The notes under the pieces: generated by a model
The model's input: the letters and a program-made list of their open reading frames with translations, nothing else
Told to the model about the DNA's origin: nothing
The model's database searches: none
Source of the DNA: Arthrobacter sp. Y81
GTDB lineage: Bacteria; Actinomycetota; Actinomycetes; Actinomycetales; Micrococcaceae
Length of the DNA stretch: 64,000 bases
NCBI RefSeq assembly: GCF_002929335.1
Contig: NZ_PJIL01000013.1
Span: 80,429-144,428 of the forward strand
Direction of reading: 5' to 3'
Program-made: the position numbers and the translations under genes
Part shown: one piece after another, positions 50,367 through 59,013 of the stretch
Layout of the letters: every line of letters starts with the position of its first letter
Numbering within the stretch: position 1 is the stretch's first letter

Positions 50367-50521
50367 GCCATCCTCCTAAGCCAAACGCTGGTCCTTTCAT
50401 TGTGGCGCCGTACCTGATCTGCGGGACCGCTCCCGATGTGATCGGCACCGAACTGTGGCCGGTCATAACGATTTATTACACGCGGTGAAATATCCTCCGC
50501 CGGAGTGGCGTTGGCCCGGAC

Positions 50522-51163
50522 ATGACAACAATTGGAATCATCGGCGCAGGACACATTGGAAGCCAGATTGCCCGCAAGGCGGTGCAGCTCGGCTATGACG
50601 TGGTCATCAGCAACTCGCGGGGACCGGAAACACTGACTGGCCTCGTGGCGGAACTGGGACCCCGGGCCCGGGCCGCAACCCCGGCGGAAGCGGCCGCGGC
50701 CGGCGATTTCGCCGTCGTGACCGTGCCGCTCAGGAGCATCGGGGACCTTCCGGTGCCTCCGCTGGAGGGCAAGATCGTGATTGACACGAACAACTACTAC
50801 TGGGAGCGGGACGGTCGGTTCCCGGAGCTCGACAGCGGCCAGGCCACTACGTCCGGTTTGCTGCAGAAGCACCTTCCCACGTCCAAGGTGGCCAAGGGCT
50901 TCAACCACATCATGGCAAGGGAGATCGGCACTGACGGTGCACCCGCAGGCACGGCAAACCGCCGCGCACTTGCCACGGCCAGCGACTATCCCGAAGCGGC
51001 TGAACTGGTGACCAGGTTCTACGACGAGTTCGGCTTCGACACGGTCAACATCGGCCCGCTGTCCGAAAGCTGGCGCGCGGAACGCGACCGCCCTGCGTAC
51101 GTCGTGCGCCAGAATGCGGCCGAGCTCACGGAGAACCTCGCCCGGGCTCCCCGCATCATCTGA
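50522..51163 (+). CDS. NADPH-dependent F420 reductase-like NAD(P)-binding protein
   Basis: A 213-aa protein with the Rossmann motif TIGIIGAGHIGSQIAR at the start and a second strand ISNSRG that would bind the NADP phosphate, then VTVPLRSIGDLP and IDTNNYYWERDG. The single-domain layout is that of the F420_oxidored family (NADPH:F420 reductase-like), in which many actinobacterial members do not use F420. Its 3' end overlaps the convergent DUF1992 gene by 8 nt. Confidence 0.83.
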   Translation: MTTIGIIGAGHIGSQIARKAVQLGYDVVISNSRGPETLTGLVAELGPRARAATPAEAAAAGDFAVVTVPLRSIGDLPVPPLEGKIVIDTNNYYWERDGRFPELDSGQATTSGLLQKHLPTSKVAKGFNHIMAREIGTDGAPAGTANRRALATASDYPEAAELVTRFYDEFGFDTVNIGPLSESWRAERDRPAYVVRQNAAELTENLARAPRII

Positions 51164-51797
51164 CGCCTGGATCTGTCGTTTTAGGCCCGCATTCTCGCGT
51201 GCTGCCGTCCCGGATCCGCCGCCACCAGGAGCGCTTTGTTTCAGGCTCCGGTGGCGGCGTGGCTGCGGCGGCTGCCGCCCGGCGTTCATGCCATCGATCC
51301 ACTTCGGCGTCTATGTCACGGGTCTTGGTAACAACGGGCGGACCGCCCTGTAGCTGGCGGCGGGCATCGATCACCCGCCTGTTGAAGTCCTGCAGGATGT
51401 CGCGGACCTGCTTCTCCGAGTACTGGGCGTCCAGCCTGCCATCCAGCTCGGCGTCCTCGGTGCGCAGGAGGATGGCTTTCGGTCCCATGCCCGTGATGTT
51501 CTCGCGCTGGATCAGTCCCTTGACCCACCAGTCCGGATCGTAGCCCTCGCCCAGCCCGGGGATGGGCTTGCCGGCGTATTTCAGGTTGTCGAACTTCCCC
51601 TGCGCCATGGCGTCCCGGATCAGGTATTCGGCCCTTCTGGCGTCATCCACCTTCCGGCGCTTTTCCCGTTCCTTTTCCTCGGCGGCGGTGAGCTCAGCTT
51701 CCTCCTGGGCGGTCATCCCGGTGGCGCGGACGGCGCGCAGTTCGACGGCACGTTCCACCCGGCGCCTGAACGCGCCACCCGCTCCTTCATTGGGCAT
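51156..51797 (-). CDS. DUF1992 (DnaJ-C28-like) protein
   Basis: A 213-aa soluble protein. The central DUF1992 domain (about 50-125) reads YLIRDAMAQGKFDNLKYAGKPI, then DPDWWVKGLIQRENI; this 'GKFDNL-GKP' motif is the mark of the family, also present in DNAJC28. Long charged helices flank it. No J-domain. Start ATG at 51797 with GGTGGGAAC upstream; the frame is open further. Function unknown. Confidence 0.85.
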   Translation of the reverse strand: MPNEGAGGAFRRRVERAVELRAVRATGMTAQEEAELTAAEEKEREKRRKVDDARRAEYLIRDAMAQGKFDNLKYAGKPIPGLGEGYDPDWWVKGLIQRENITGMGPKAILLRTEDAELDGRLDAQYSEKQVRDILQDFNRRVIDARRQLQGGPPVVTKTRDIDAEVDRWHERRAAAAAATPPPEPETKRSWWRRIRDGSTRECGPKTTDPGVR

Positions 51798-51860
51798 GTT
51801 CCCACCGTCCCCGGGCCGATCCTGGATAACCTGCCTTCCAGTATTCAGAGGCCCCGAGCA

Positions 51861-52408
51861 AGTTTCAATAACGCGCAACGGGAGGCCAACACGTTGCGAT
51901 TCTCCTGCACGGGCAGTAGGCAGACGAAAGCGGAAAGCCGCTGGTGCTGGTCCACGGGCTGGGGTCCAGCATCCGCAACTGGGATCCGGTGGTTCCGGCA
52001 TTGAGCGCTGAGCGCGAGGTGATCGCGGTCGATCTTCCGGGCTTCGGAGCCAGCGCCCCGATTCAGGGGGAGGTCACCATCGGAACGCTGACCGACGCGC
52101 TGCGGGACTTCCTTCACGAAACCGGCCTGGACAATGCCGACGTCGTGGGCAGTTCCATGGGCGCCCGGATCGTGATTGAACAGGCCCGCCGCGGGCACGC
52201 GGGCACCGTGGTGGCGCTCGATCCCGGCGGGTTCTGGAATCAGCGCCAGTTGGCTGTCTTCAACACAAGCATCACCGCGTCCATCGCACTGGTTCGGCGG
52301 CTCCAGCCGGTCTTGCCGTTCCTCACCAGGCACGCCGCAGGACGGACGGCGCTCCAGTCACAGTTCTCCGTCAAGCCATGGAAGCTGGATCCGGGGCAGG
52401 TGATGACC
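51861..52408 (+). pseudogene. Alpha/beta-hydrolase remnant (frameshifted start, missing C-terminus)
   Basis: From about 51944 a clear alpha/beta-hydrolase N-terminal half can be read: LVLVHGLGSSIRNWDPVV, VIAVDLPGFGASA and the nucleophile elbow VVGSSMGARIVIE. The frame before it has a TAG at about 51928, while a plausible N-terminus (NTLRFSCTG) is in another frame from 51861, which suggests a frameshift. At about 52408 the hydrolase sequence stops and runs into the antisense of an FMN reductase, so the Asp and His of the triad are missing. Confidence 0.7.
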
Positions 52409-52681
52409 GATGGCATTCTTGAGCGCCCCGGGGATGGAACGGTTGTATTCCGGCGACACGAACAGGATGCCGTCCGAACCCTCGATGGCTTCCTTCAATA
52501 CCCGGCCTGCCGGCGGAAAATCGGCGTCGTAGTCATAGCTGTACAGCGGGAGGTCCTTGATGGGGATCTCGGTGAACTCGAGGTCCCCGGGAGCCAGCTT
52601 GATCAGGGCGTTGGCGAGGGTGCGGTTGATGGAGCCGCGGGCCAGGCTTCCGACGAAGTAGCCGATCTTGAACGTTGCCAT
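52358..52681 (-). pseudogene. NADPH-dependent FMN reductase remnant (missing C-terminus)
   Basis: About 91 N-terminal residues of a flavodoxin-like NADPH-dependent FMN reductase (GSLARGSINRTLANALIKL, then ILFVSPEYNRSIPGALKNAI), then the homology ends at about 52409. The normal continuation (DWASRP-type) is replaced by a 17-residue tail read from the antisense of the hydrolase remnant. The FMN-binding start is present but the C-terminal half is lost, so it is probably inactive. GGAAGGGATCTGCCTC precedes the ATG. Confidence 0.7.
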
Positions 52682-52796
52682 GAGGCAGATCCCTTCCTCT
52701 GGCCGGTCTGGGCCGGCGGGCCGACCGGTGGGCGCTGCCCGTCTCAGGCGAAGCCCACCAGACAGTCCAGCACAGAAGGCGGGTGTCGGCCAGAGG

Positions 52797-53180
52797 TTAG
52801 GGGGCGGGGTCGCCGGTGGAAGCTGGGCGTGGGTCTGACTCCGGACGAACAAAAACGAGCATGCGACAGCCGCCCCCGCTTAGATAAGGTCCGTGACGCA
52901 TGCCAGGCGGACGGCATGCGTACATACCGGGCGTAAAAGTCTTCCCGAGCGTCACATCAGTGAGTTCCCCCGAGAGAATCATGACCTCCTCCCAAAAGTC
53001 GTGGACGATCACGCCGCCAGCTATGGTGTCGGCACCCGGCTCATAGCGTTGGAGCAAGGTCGAATCTCCGCTAAGAGGGTCCGTAGCGAGTATCTGCTCC
53101 CAAATTCCGCGTTCAGCGTCGCCGTTCGTCTTCTTCCAGTCAACGAGGGGTTCGTGGAACTCCAGCTCTGGTTTGCGCAT
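52797..53180 (-). CDS. Cupin-domain protein
   Basis: A 127-aa single-domain cupin: HDFWEEVMILSGELTD carries the first cupin motif (with acidic residues in place of part of the HxH set), followed by FTPGMYACRPPGMRHGPYLS with the second-motif His. Similar to ChrR-like/anti-sigma cupins or small metal-binding cupins; function unknown. GAAGGAGATGCA before the ATG at 53180 decides the start. It lies upstream of the truncated FMN reductase on the same strand. Confidence 0.75.
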   Translation of the reverse strand: MRKPELEFHEPLVDWKKTNGDAERGIWEQILATDPLSGDSTLLQRYEPGADTIAGGVIVHDFWEEVMILSGELTDVTLGKTFTPGMYACRPPGMRHGPYLSGGGCRMLVFVRPESDPRPASTGDPAP

Positions 53181-53243
53181 TGCATCTCCTTCAATCCCCA
53201 CCGCCGGGTTAGCGCCTGATCCCAGGGCACCAAATAACAGCCG

Positions 53244-53290
53244 GAAGCGGACGACGGCGGGAAGCTCCGCCGTCGTCCGCTTCTTTTTTG
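53244..53290. terminator. Hairpin terminator with T-tract
   Basis: Arms GAAGCGGACGACGGCGG (53244-53260) and complement (53267-53283) with a 6-nt loop, then TTTTTT on the plus strand. It lies between the cupin start and the DUF2848 stop. It again carries the GACGGCGG core. Confidence 0.8.
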
Positions 53291-53304
53291 CCTGAATAGG
53301 CGAA

Positions 53305-53991
53305 TCAGCCGATCGGCTCGGTCATTTGCTCCACCACATACCGGGCGTCCACCGAGGCGCCGGTGACAGGATCCGCCATTTCCACCTTCCAGCTGCGGGC
53401 GAACTGGTCCACGCCGTGGGTCATGGCCACGGTGCCCGAGATGAGGACCGTGCCGGGTTCGTTGAGGCCGCGCTCTGTGAGGACGTCCAGCCAGTAGTCA
53501 GGGCTGAGCAATGCTGCCAGCGAGCTGTCCTGGATGAGCGTGTCCGGGGTGTCGCCCGCCCCCACCCAGCCCTTCAAGGTGATCTGGTCCAGGTGGTCGC
53601 GCACGTCATCCAGCAGCCAGGCCTTGCGGCCCAGAACGTCAGGGCTCGCGTTCTTGCTCCAGGCCACCCCGTGGACCTCAAGGTCGCGGTCCGTGTGGTC
53701 GCAGGCGACGGTGAGCAGCACGCCGTCCTCAGTGATCACCAGCGCCCACTCGGCTTCCCCGGAGGTCCGCCCATGCTGCACGCTCACTTCCGATACCTGC
53801 TGGGCCAGGTACGGCGAGACCGGGTACAGCGCCGGAGTGGTGGCGGGACCGGGAACTCCCAGCTCAGCCAGTTCGGCAATGTGCGCCTGTACTTCCTCCT
53901 GCTCCCGCCCTGCATAGCCGGCGTTCAGGAGGTGCTTGACCTGGACTTTCCGGGTGCTGCCGTCGGGAAGATCGAAGCTCAAAGTCGTCAT
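53305..53991 (-). CDS. DUF2848 family protein
   Basis: A 228-aa cytoplasmic protein of the DUF2848 family (MTTLSFDLPDG start, LLNAGYAGREQEEV, then YPVSPYLAQQ and CDHTDRDLEVHGVAWSKNASPDVL). The later part (PGTVLISGTVAM) recalls the FAH fold, to which the family may be related. No known reaction. Divergent from an MHS transporter with a GntR-type palindrome between them, and part of a small locus with a nitrilase-family enzyme; probably acts on the compound carried by the transporter. Confidence 0.82.
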   Translation of the reverse strand: MTTLSFDLPDGSTRKVQVKHLLNAGYAGREQEEVQAHIAELAELGVPGPATTPALYPVSPYLAQQVSEVSVQHGRTSGEAEWALVITEDGVLLTVACDHTDRDLEVHGVAWSKNASPDVLGRKAWLLDDVRDHLDQITLKGWVGAGDTPDTLIQDSSLAALLSPDYWLDVLTERGLNEPGTVLISGTVAMTHGVDQFARSWKVEMADPVTGASVDARYVVEQMTEPIG

Positions 53992-54076
53992 GTTCTGTCC
54001 ATCCTTTGCGTGTGCTGCTGGAGAAATTTACAAATTGGAAACCGGAACCGGTCGCCAATGTACATCCAGTATGCGT

Positions 54077-54088
54077 AATGTATACATT
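54077..54088. promoter_or_regulatory. GntR-type operator between DUF2848 and MHS genes
   Basis: AATGTATACATT is a perfect 12-bp palindrome in an AT-rich patch upstream of both divergent genes. The same ATGTATACA core is found at the start of the GntR gene (56219-56227). Confidence 0.75.
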
Positions 54089-54140
54089 TAACGCCAGCGT
54101 GACAGGCGTCACCCGTAAACATCTCGTGGAGGACAACACC

Positions 54141-55532
54141 ATGGCCAACGTCCCAGTTCCGGCTTCCGGCGCAGCGCCGCGTCCGGACAAGCCGATTCAC
54201 CCCAAGGGCCTGTACAAGGCCTTCGCCGCCAGCCTTACCGGCACCGCCCTCGAGTGGTACGACTTCGCCGTCTACTCGGCCGCGGCCGCCGTCGTATTTC
54301 CCATCGTCTTCTTCCCGTCAACCGATCCCCTGACCGGCACCATCCTGGCCTTCTCCACCTATGCGGTGGGATATGTGTCCCGCCCGGTCGGCGGCATCAT
54401 CTTCGGCCGGCTGGGCGACCGGATCGGCCGTAAGAAGGTCCTGGTCACAACGCTGATGATCATCGGCGTGGCCACCGTCCTGATCGGTGTGCTGCCGGGC
54501 TACGACAGCATCGGCATCACCGCCCCGATCATCCTGGTGCTGCTGCGCTTCGCCCAGGGCGTGGGCGTGGGCGGCGAATGGGGCGGCGCTGTGCTGCTCT
54601 CCAGCGAATACGGCGATCCGCACCGCCGGGGCTTCTGGGCATCAGCAGCCCAGGTGGGCCCGCCCGCGGGCAACCTTATGGCCAACGGCGCCTTGGCCGT
54701 TCTCACACTGATGCTGACTGAAGAGCAGTTCATCAGCTTCGGCTGGCGCATCGCCTTCCTGGCTTCGGCCCTGCTGGTCGGTTTCGGGCTCTGGATCAGG
54801 CTCAGACTGGAAGACACCCCCATCTTCAAGGCGATCGCGGCGCACGGGGAACAGCCCAGCGCCCCCGTCTACGAGGTCTTCCGCAGAGAGCTCCGCCCGC
54901 TGATCGCCGCCACCCTGTGCCGCGTGGGCCCGGACGTGCTCTACGCCCTGTTCACCGTTTTCACCCTTACCTACGGCATCCAGTCCCTCGGCTACGAACG
55001 CAACCAGGTACTCACCGCCGTCCTGATCGGCTCCGCGTTCCAGCTCTTCATGATCCCGCTGGCCGGCGCAGTGTCCGACCGCTTCAACCGCCGGCTGGTC
55101 TACGGCACCGCGGCAGTGGTGGGCGCCGTGTGGACGTTCATCTTCTTCGGCATCCTGGGCGGGGACAACGAACCGATGCTGATCGTGGGCATCGTCATCG
55201 GCCTCATGGCGCACTCGTTCATGTACGGCCCGCAGGCAGCCTTCATCGTGGAGCAGTTCTCCCCGCGGCTGCGCTCCACGGGCAGCTCACTCGCCTACAC
55301 CTTCGCCGGTGTGATCGGCGGCGCCATCGCACCCCTGATGTTCACACTGCTGCTGGCCCAGTTCGGAACCTGGATCCCGGTGGCCATCTACGTGGCCGTG
55401 GCCGCTGCCGTCACGGCAGTGGGGCTGGCGCTGGGCCGGGATTCCAACACCGTCGAAGACGAGGACTACCGCCTGCTGCTCGAAGGATCCGCGGAAGCGC
55501 GCCAGCAGGCGGCCACCGGACATTCCAATTAA
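54141..55532 (+). CDS. MHS-family MFS transporter
   Basis: A 463-aa, 12-helix metabolite:H+ symporter with GTALEWYDFAVYSAAAAVVF in helix 1 and GRLGDRIGRKKVL in loop 2-3; QGVGVGGEWGGAVLL and FMYGPQAAFIVEQF are typical as well. CGTGGAGGACAACACC upstream of the ATG. It is flanked by DUF2848 (divergent) and a GntR regulator (convergent), so it should import the inducer or substrate of this locus; the substrate is unknown. Confidence 0.9.
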   Translation: MANVPVPASGAAPRPDKPIHPKGLYKAFAASLTGTALEWYDFAVYSAAAAVVFPIVFFPSTDPLTGTILAFSTYAVGYVSRPVGGIIFGRLGDRIGRKKVLVTTLMIIGVATVLIGVLPGYDSIGITAPIILVLLRFAQGVGVGGEWGGAVLLSSEYGDPHRRGFWASAAQVGPPAGNLMANGALAVLTLMLTEEQFISFGWRIAFLASALLVGFGLWIRLRLEDTPIFKAIAAHGEQPSAPVYEVFRRELRPLIAATLCRVGPDVLYALFTVFTLTYGIQSLGYERNQVLTAVLIGSAFQLFMIPLAGAVSDRFNRRLVYGTAAVVGAVWTFIFFGILGGDNEPMLIVGIVIGLMAHSFMYGPQAAFIVEQFSPRLRSTGSSLAYTFAGVIGGAIAPLMFTLLLAQFGTWIPVAIYVAVAAAVTAVGLALGRDSNTVEDEDYRLLLEGSAEARQQAATGHSN

Positions 55533-55556
55533 CGATTCCAACCAACAGCACGGTGC

Positions 55557-56213
55557 CTAGGTGCGGAGCAGGATGTCCCGGGTGACAGCCAGGTGATGGT
55601 CAATGGCCGCCTGCGCCTTCACCGCGTCGCCGGACACCAGGGCATCGAGGATGTCCTGGTGTTCGGCGCACACCTGCCCGCGCCGTCCGCCGGTGCGGAA
55701 CAGGGCGGAGACGCCCACCAGGATCTGCCGGACATGCAGTTTGCTGTACGTGCGGGAGATGAGCTCATTGCCCGCAGCGTCGATCAGCTGCTGGTGGAAG
55801 AGGGTGTCCAGCCGGATGAATTCCTGCGCAGCCTCCGGGCTCATCTGCGCGGGAAGCTGGGCCTGCTGGTCCAGGGTGTCCTGCATCGTCTGCGCAGGAA
55901 CGCTGCTGTGTTCGATCACCAGGCGGGCGGCATGGCTTTCCAGCACACCCCGGAGTTCCATGAGCTCCGACATTTCGCGGCCTGTCACCGGCGGAACATA
56001 GGCTCCGCGCTGCGGAATCAGTTCCACCAGGCCGTCGGAGACGAGCAGCAGGAGCGCTTCCCGGACCGGAGTGCGCGAAACGCCGATCTCGGCGGCCAGC
56101 TCCTGCTCGTTCAGGAACTTCCCCTGCACCTCCGGGTCAATCAGGATATGTTCCCGCAGGTACGCGTACGCCTTCTCGCGGCCGGACGCCGCTGTCCCCG
56201 AACTTTTTCGCAT
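55557..56213 (-). CDS. GntR-family FCD regulator of the DUF2848-nitrilase locus
   Basis: A 218-aa regulator: winged helix at about 12-75 (NEQELAAEIGVSRTPVREALLLL, then PQRGAYVPP) and FCD domain at about 80-210 (RLDTLFHQQLIDAAGNEL, then CAEHQDILDALVSGD). Its ATG lies only 5 nt from an ATGTATACA palindrome shared with the 54077 site, so autoregulation and control of DUF2848, transporter and nitrilase genes are likely. Confidence 0.9.
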   Translation of the reverse strand: MRKSSGTAASGREKAYAYLREHILIDPEVQGKFLNEQELAAEIGVSRTPVREALLLLVSDGLVELIPQRGAYVPPVTGREMSELMELRGVLESHAARLVIEHSSVPAQTMQDTLDQQAQLPAQMSPEAAQEFIRLDTLFHQQLIDAAGNELISRTYSKLHVRQILVGVSALFRTGGRRGQVCAEHQDILDALVSGDAVKAQAAIDHHLAVTRDILLRT

Positions 56214-56214
56214 A

Positions 56215-56228
56215 CATTATGTATACAA
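56215..56228. promoter_or_regulatory. GntR-type operator between GntR and nitrilase genes
   Basis: CATTATGTATACAA contains TATGTATACA, the same core as in the 54077 operator. It lies between the divergent GntR and nitrilase starts (56213 and 56246), where binding would affect both. Confidence 0.7.
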
Positions 56229-56245
56229 CAGACTGGAGCAATTTC

Positions 56246-57040
56246 ATGCGTTTAGCAGTGGCCCAAATCATCACCGGAGCCGATCTGGCCGCCAACCTGG
56301 AGCTGATTCGAGAATACGCGATGCGGGCCAAAGCCGCCGGAGCGGAACTGGTGGTGTTCCCGGAAGCGGCGATGCGCGCCTTCGGCAACAGCCTGGCGGA
56401 CATCGCCGAGCCGCTGGACGGGCCATGGGCCACCGCCGTCCGCAGCATTGCCCGCGAGTTGGACATCACCATCGTGGCGGGGATGTTCACCCCGGGCGAT
56501 GGCGGCCGCGTGCGGAACACCCTGCTGGTCACTGGCCCGGGCATCGAGACCTCCTACGACAAGATCCATCTCTTTGATGCGTTTGGTTTCGCCGAGTCCG
56601 ATTCCGTGGACGCCGGCAGGTCACCGGTGACCTTCAACCTCAACGGCACGGTGATCGGCCTCGCGACCTGTTACGACGTGCGCTTCCCCGCGCTGTTCAC
56701 GGCAAACGCCCGGGCCGGCGCCCAGGTCAACATCGTCTGCGCATCCTGGGGCGCCGGCGAAGGAAAAGCGGAGCAGTGGGACCTGCTGGTCCGCGCCCGC
56801 GCCGTGGACAGCACCACGTTCGTGGTGGCCTGCGGGCAGGGTGACCCCGCCAGCATCGGCCTGCCGTCCGCCGGTGCCGCCCCCACCGGGATCGGCCACA
56901 GTGCCGTGGTGTCCCCGCTCGGCTCCCCGCTGGTTGTATTGGGCGCCGAGCCTGAACTGGCCGTCGTCGACATCGACCCTGCCGTCATCACGGACGTCCG
57001 CGGCAAACTGCCGGTGCTCGCGAACGCACGGACTTTCTAG
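56246..57040 (+). CDS. Carbon-nitrogen hydrolase (nitrilase superfamily)
   Basis: A 264-aa cytoplasmic amidase-type enzyme with the full Glu-Lys-Cys triad: Glu40 in VVFPEAAM, Lys106 in SYDKIHLFDAFG, and Cys142 in LATCYDVRFP. The KIHLFD motif suggests the amidase/omega-amidase (Nit) branch rather than a true nitrilase. ATG at 56246 (CTGGAGCAATTTC upstream) is chosen; the earlier ATG at 56219 lies in the operator. It is the enzyme most likely to release ammonia or a carboxylate from the compound handled by this locus. Confidence 0.9.
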   Translation: MRLAVAQIITGADLAANLELIREYAMRAKAAGAELVVFPEAAMRAFGNSLADIAEPLDGPWATAVRSIARELDITIVAGMFTPGDGGRVRNTLLVTGPGIETSYDKIHLFDAFGFAESDSVDAGRSPVTFNLNGTVIGLATCYDVRFPALFTANARAGAQVNIVCASWGAGEGKAEQWDLLVRARAVDSTTFVVACGQGDPASIGLPSAGAAPTGIGHSAVVSPLGSPLVVLGAEPELAVVDIDPAVITDVRGKLPVLANARTF

Positions 57041-57073
57041 TCCGGATTATCCAGCGCCTGGCGCACCTACGGG

Positions 57074-57112
57074 AGCGGACGACGGCGGGACCTCCCGCCG
57101 TCGTCCGCTTTC
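57074..57112 (+). terminator. Hairpin terminator after the nitrilase gene
   Basis: Perfect 17-bp arms AGCGGACGACGGCGGGA and complement with a 2-nt spacer, then TTTC. The same core and nearly the same outer arm as the hairpin at 53244. Confidence 0.85.
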
Positions 57113-57160
57113 AAAAGCCGGGATTGGACCGGGGTCCGGCCACCGTCTAGCGTGAGTCCT

Positions 57161-57952
57161 ATGTCGGCCACCGATTCTTCAGCGAAGTCCAACAGCAACA
57201 CTTTGCTGGTCCTCGCAAAAATCTCATCCATCCTGGACGCCTTCTCGCTGTCCCGGCCGGTGCTTACGCTGTCCGACATCCGCGAAGCCACCGGAATGCC
57301 AAACTCCACGGTCCAGCGCCTGGTCACCAACCTGACGTCCCAGGGCTTCCTGGACCGGGAGGAAGATGCCTACCGCATCGGGATGCGGATGGCATTCTGG
57401 GCTGCCCCGGCCACCCGCGGCATGGAAGTCCTGGATGTGCTCAGCCCCGCGCTCAAGGCACTGCGGGACACCACAGGCGAGACCACGTGCTTCTTCAAGG
57501 CAGAGCAGCATTACCGCGTGTGCGTGGCCATTGCAGAAACACGGCATGCTCTTCGCCGAGAAATGCATCTGGGCAAGCTCCTCCCGCTCCACGCCGGTTC
57601 CGCGGGCCGCGTCCTCCTTGCCTGGGATGAGGACCTCATGGACGCCGTTCTTCGCGATCCTTTGGAATCGATCACCGAATCCACGATTACCAGTTCCGAG
57701 GATCTGGAAGCTGCAGTGAAGACGACCCGGAGGAACGGGTTTGCCATCACGGTTGGCGAGCGGGAAGACGGCGCCTCCGGTCTTTCCGCACCGGTTTTCG
57801 ACTCGGCGGCCGGTTTGGTCGGGGCGCTGACCATCAGCGGGCCCACCCTGCGGATGCCGCTGGAGACCTGCGAGGCATGGGTGGAACCGCTTCTTGCAAC
57901 AGCCGAGCATATGACCAGACTGATCGGCGGCCGGTTTCCTGGCGAGGTGTGA
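57161..57952 (+). CDS. IclR-family transcriptional regulator
   Basis: A 263-aa regulator: N-terminal winged helix (about 15-80; LTLSDIREATGMPNSTVQRLV, then DAYRIGMRM) and IclR effector domain (about 90-255; HAGSAGRVLLAWDED, then GEREDGASGLSAPVFD). It is convergent with the CoA-transferase operon and may regulate it or an operon further away. ATG at 57161 and GTG at 57152 are both possible; no strong ribosome binding site for either. Confidence 0.87.
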   Translation: MSATDSSAKSNSNTLLVLAKISSILDAFSLSRPVLTLSDIREATGMPNSTVQRLVTNLTSQGFLDREEDAYRIGMRMAFWAAPATRGMEVLDVLSPALKALRDTTGETTCFFKAEQHYRVCVAIAETRHALRREMHLGKLLPLHAGSAGRVLLAWDEDLMDAVLRDPLESITESTITSSEDLEAAVKTTRRNGFAITVGEREDGASGLSAPVFDSAAGLVGALTISGPTLRMPLETCEAWVEPLLATAEHMTRLIGGRFPGEV

Positions 57953-57968
57953 CACCGCCAGGAAACCG
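57932..57968. terminator. Inverted repeat over the IclR stop codon
   Basis: CGGTTTCCTGGCG (57932-57944) pairs perfectly with 57956-57968, and the IclR stop codon TGA lies in the 11-nt loop. It separates the convergent IclR and hydroxyacid dehydrogenase genes. Confidence 0.6.
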
Positions 57969-58018
57969 CCCTCTTCACGGATCCTCCGGCCCGGAACCGG
58001 GAACCGCCCCAGCAGGGA

Positions 58019-59011
58019 TTAGCGGGACAGTGCCAGCGGGTTGACTGCGTGCGGCGGCACACGACCCTCGGCAATGGCCACTGCGTTCAGCGCGCTCAGC
58101 CGGGCCATTTCGCTCCGGACGGGCACTGTGGCACTGCCCACGTGCGGCAGCAGGACCGTATTGGGCAGCGCGGCAAGGCCGGGCGCCAGCCGCGGTTCGT
58201 CCTCGAAGACGTCCAGCCCGGCACCGGCGATGACGCCATTCCGCAGCGCCTCCACGAGTGCTGCCTCGTGCACGATCGGCCCGCGGGCGGTGTTGATCAG
58301 GATGGCGTCGGGCTTCATGCGGCGTAGCACGTCCGCGTCCACCAGGTGACGCGTCTGGTCGTTGAGCGGGACGTGCACGGACAGGAAGTCGCTCCGTTCC
58401 ACGAGTTCCTCCCACGGCACCTGGCGGACCTTGCCAGCGAACTCGCCGAGTTCCTCATCGCTGACGGGACGGTCGCCCGGCGGCCGCGGCGAGAAGACCA
58501 CCTCCATGCCGAAGCCCAGGGCACGCCGTGCCGTGGCGCGGGCGATCCTGCCGAACCCGGCGAGGCCCAGCACGGCACCGGACACGTCCCGGCCCAAGAG
58601 GAGCTCGGGTTCCCAGCCCTGGAATTTGCCGGCGCGCACGAACCGGTCCGCTTCCACCACGCGCCGGGCGGTGCCGAGGATCAGCAGCAAGGCGATATCC
58701 GCCGTGGCGTCTGTCAGCACGCCGGGAGTGTTGCCCACGACGATGCCGTGGCGGGTGGCGGCATCCACGTCGATGTTGTTGTACCCGACGGCGAAGTTGG
58801 ATACCCCCTTCAGCCGCGCGTCGGCCAGCAGCGGCGCATCGATCACGTCCCGCAGCTGCGTGAGGACGACGTCGAAATCGCCTGAGGCGCACAGCGCCGC
58901 CAGGGTCCCGTAGTCGGGAGGTTCGGGCGGTACGGTGACCCGCCCGGCCTCGCCCAGCAGCTGAAGCCCGGGATCAGGGATCGCCGTGGTCACCAGGAAA
59001 CTGTTGGCCAT
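58019..59011 (-). CDS. D-2-hydroxyacid dehydrogenase (glyoxylate/hydroxypyruvate reductase type)
   Basis: A 330-aa NAD(P)H-dependent enzyme. Rossmann motif LGLAGFGRIARATA (G-x-G-x-x-[G/A] variant), catalytic Arg in INTARGPIVHE, a Glu in DVFEDEPRL, and His in LLPHVGSAT. It reduces 2-oxoacids such as glyoxylate or hydroxypyruvate. Last gene of a four-gene operon: starts 2 nt after the HMG-CoA-lyase-like gene. In this context it may reduce a 2-oxoacid released by the lyase. Confidence 0.9.
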   Translation of the reverse strand: MANSFLVTTAIPDPGLQLLGEAGRVTVPPEPPDYGTLAALCASGDFDVVLTQLRDVIDAPLLADARLKGVSNFAVGYNNIDVDAATRHGIVVGNTPGVLTDATADIALLLILGTARRVVEADRFVRAGKFQGWEPELLLGRDVSGAVLGLAGFGRIARATARRALGFGMEVVFSPRPPGDRPVSDEELGEFAGKVRQVPWEELVERSDFLSVHVPLNDQTRHLVDADVLRRMKPDAILINTARGPIVHEAALVEALRNGVIAGAGLDVFEDEPRLAPGLAALPNTVLLPHVGSATVPVRSEMARLSALNAVAIAEGRVPPHAVNPLALSR

Positions 59012-59013
59012 CT

